In this document: positions 53,657-54,586 of the stretch, piece after piece
How the letters are laid out: every line of letters starts with the position of its first letter
How positions within the stretch are numbered: the first letter of the stretch is position 1
Source of the DNA: a bacterium
GTDB taxonomy: Bacteria; Desulfobacterota; DSWW01
Assembly (NCBI GenBank): GCA_028277985.1
Contig: JANQFG010000120.1
Span: 1 to 54,586 of the forward strand
Direction of reading: 5' to 3'
DNA: 54,586 nucleotides
The notes under the pieces: model-generated
What the model was told of the DNA's origin: nothing
Databases searched by the model: none
The model's input: only the letters and a program-made list of their open reading frames with translations
Position numbers and translations under genes: made by a program

Positions 53657-54429
53657 AACACATCCGTCTTTTCATGGATGATCCGAACGAGCGCAGAGGC
53701 CTTATCATCGAGGCTTCCCTCCAGAAAGACCCCGGTCCTGGAAGGAGGGGGAAGACAGACCCGGAGCAGTTCCTGGCTCTGCCGGCCCGGGGACATTCCG
53801 GTAGAGTCGATCTCCTCGAGCTCCTGCTTTCGAGCGCGCAGCTTGTTGGAGAGGCTCGGATACCGGGGTCGGTTGATCCCTGACTGAACGGTGAGGACCG
53901 AGGGAAGAGGCAGCTCTACTACCTGCCTGCGTCCGCCTTCCAACTCCCGTTCCACGCGGACGATCGTTTCGTCGGATTGGATCTCTTCGGCGACTACGGT
54001 GGTCGCATAGGGGAGATCGAGGAGTGCGGCGGTCATCGGGCCTGTCTGGCTGCACTGCTCGTCCTCGGACATGACGCCGCAGAGGATCAGATCGAAGCCC
54101 CGGCCCCTGGCGAAGGAAGCGATCCTCTCGGCCGTCTGGAGGGAATCCATGCCTTGGCCGCCTTCGGTGAGGACGTGCACTCCGTGGTCCGCACCGAGTT
54201 CCAGGGCCCTGCGCACGACCGCTTCGGCCCGACGGGGCCCGACTGAGAGGGCGGTGATTTCGACTCCGGGGCGCTCTTCCTTGATCTGGACCGCCTCCTC
54301 GAGGGCGAACTCGTCGTAGGAGTTCATGCGGAACACGATGCCTTCTTCGTCGAAGCCCATGCCGCTTTCATCGATCCGGAAGGTGCTCTCCGCATCCGGC
54401 ACCTGTTTGACACAGACGAGAATCTTCAC
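53653..54429 (-). CDS. etfB: Electron transfer flavoprotein beta subunit
   Basis: AMP/FAD-binding partner of EtfA, 258 residues from GTG 54429, beginning VKILVCVKQVPD as in most EtfB. GGAGAG lies just upstream. An ATG at 54456 would add nine residues but lacks an SD. Family motifs are FRMNSYDEFALEEAVQIKE and DEQCSQTGPMTAALLDLP, then LPSVLTVQSGINRPRYPSL near residue 185-203. The 5' side holds the palindromic operator at 54502, about 75 nt upstream. Confidence 0.93.
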   Translation of the reverse strand: MKILVCVKQVPDAESTFRIDESGMGFDEEGIVFRMNSYDEFALEEAVQIKEERPGVEITALSVGPRRAEAVVRRALELGADHGVHVLTEGGQGMDSLQTAERIASFARGRGFDLILCGVMSEDEQCSQTGPMTAALLDLPYATTVVAEEIQSDETIVRVERELEGGRRQVVELPLPSVLTVQSGINRPRYPSLSNKLRARKQELEEIDSTGMSPGRQSQELLRVCLPPPSRTGVFLEGSLDDKASALVRIIHEKTDVL

Positions 54430-54501
54430 GAGGCTCTCCGGTTCGGTTGGCTGCATTCTAGTTCGCTGACGGAGCAGAGTCTACCACAGGAAAATAAAAA
54501 A

Positions 54502-54515
54502 AGCGAGCGCTCGCT
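54502..54515. promoter_or_regulatory. Palindromic operator upstream of etfB
   Basis: AGCGAGCGCTCGCT is a perfect 14-bp palindrome, flanked by AAAAA on the left and TCGATTTTT on the right. It lies between etfB (-) and an outward promoter (+). The size and GC-rich self-complementary core suit a TetR-family dimer. Regulator unknown. Confidence 0.6.
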
Positions 54516-54524
54516 CGATTTTTC

Positions 54525-54553
54525 TTGACATCCGCCCTCGCGCGTGCTAGCGT
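54525..54553 (+). promoter_or_regulatory. Outward-facing promoter at the window edge
   Basis: TTGACA (54525-54530), exactly 17 nt, and TAGCGT (54548-54553). The -35 begins 10 nt after the palindrome, so a bound protein could block it. The gene served lies beyond the window. Confidence 0.5.
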
Positions 54554-54586
54554 TAAGCCTCCGCTTCAGAGATACATTGCTACGCA

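Overview
The window looks like a GC-rich chromosome segment of an anaerobic, deltaproteobacterium-like (Desulfobacterota) organism. This is inferred from gene content, not from a search. It combines selenium use (SelD with an in-frame UGA), MetF/MetV-type methylene-THF reductase genes of the Wood-Ljungdahl type, NuoE/NuoF/NuoG-like flavin and Fe-S subunits, EtfBA, acyl-CoA synthetase and enoyl-CoA hydratase, NifU/NifS and many multi-PAS histidine kinases. No rRNA, tRNA, insertion sequence or CRISPR array was recognised.

Layout. 1-230 is an array of short hairpins. 291-9796 (+) holds apbE, citrate synthase, a cysE-nifU-nifS group, and an extracytoplasmic redox operon (CcdA/DsbD-like membrane protein, DUF4266 lipoprotein, DUF3570 outer-membrane protein, TlpA thioredoxin, CX4CH protein, CXXCH protein). 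9856-13854 (+) holds selD read through UGA, a small CxxC protein, and a ferredoxin/BFD protein with an unrecognised 453-residue partner. 13956-22701 mixes a Cys-rich lipoprotein, a PAS protein, acyl-CoA synthetase diverging from enoyl-CoA hydratase, a 970-residue hybrid kinase, a UroD-family protein and an iron-sulfur flavoprotein. 22927-26369 (+) is a PLP lyase / M24 peptidase / cysteine synthase run. 26383-29195 (-) is a LysM lipoprotein plus an ExeA-like ATPase. 29502-32997 (+) is a PPDK regulator, then DUF1329 with an FAD oxidoreductase. 33012-33794 (-) is an SGNH lipoprotein.

The most notable block is 34107-43062 (-): a MetF-like protein, a NuoG/FdhA-like large subunit, NuoE, a NuoF-GltD fusion, MetV and MetF, all on one strand with mostly overlapping or near-touching genes. 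The large subunit keeps its Fe-S motifs but has lost the Cys/Sec and His of molybdenum or tungsten formate dehydrogenases. I infer an NAD(P)H-linked, possibly flavin-bifurcating methylene-THF reductase complex rather than a formate dehydrogenase. A HTH-receiver regulator and a five-PAS histidine kinase follow upstream.

The right part holds a cold-shock gene with a terminator-like leader hairpin, a lipase-like hydrolase, a beta-propeller protein, a Cys-peptidase-like protein, an MltF-like transglycosylase and etfBA. It ends at a palindromic operator and a promoter that fires out of the window.
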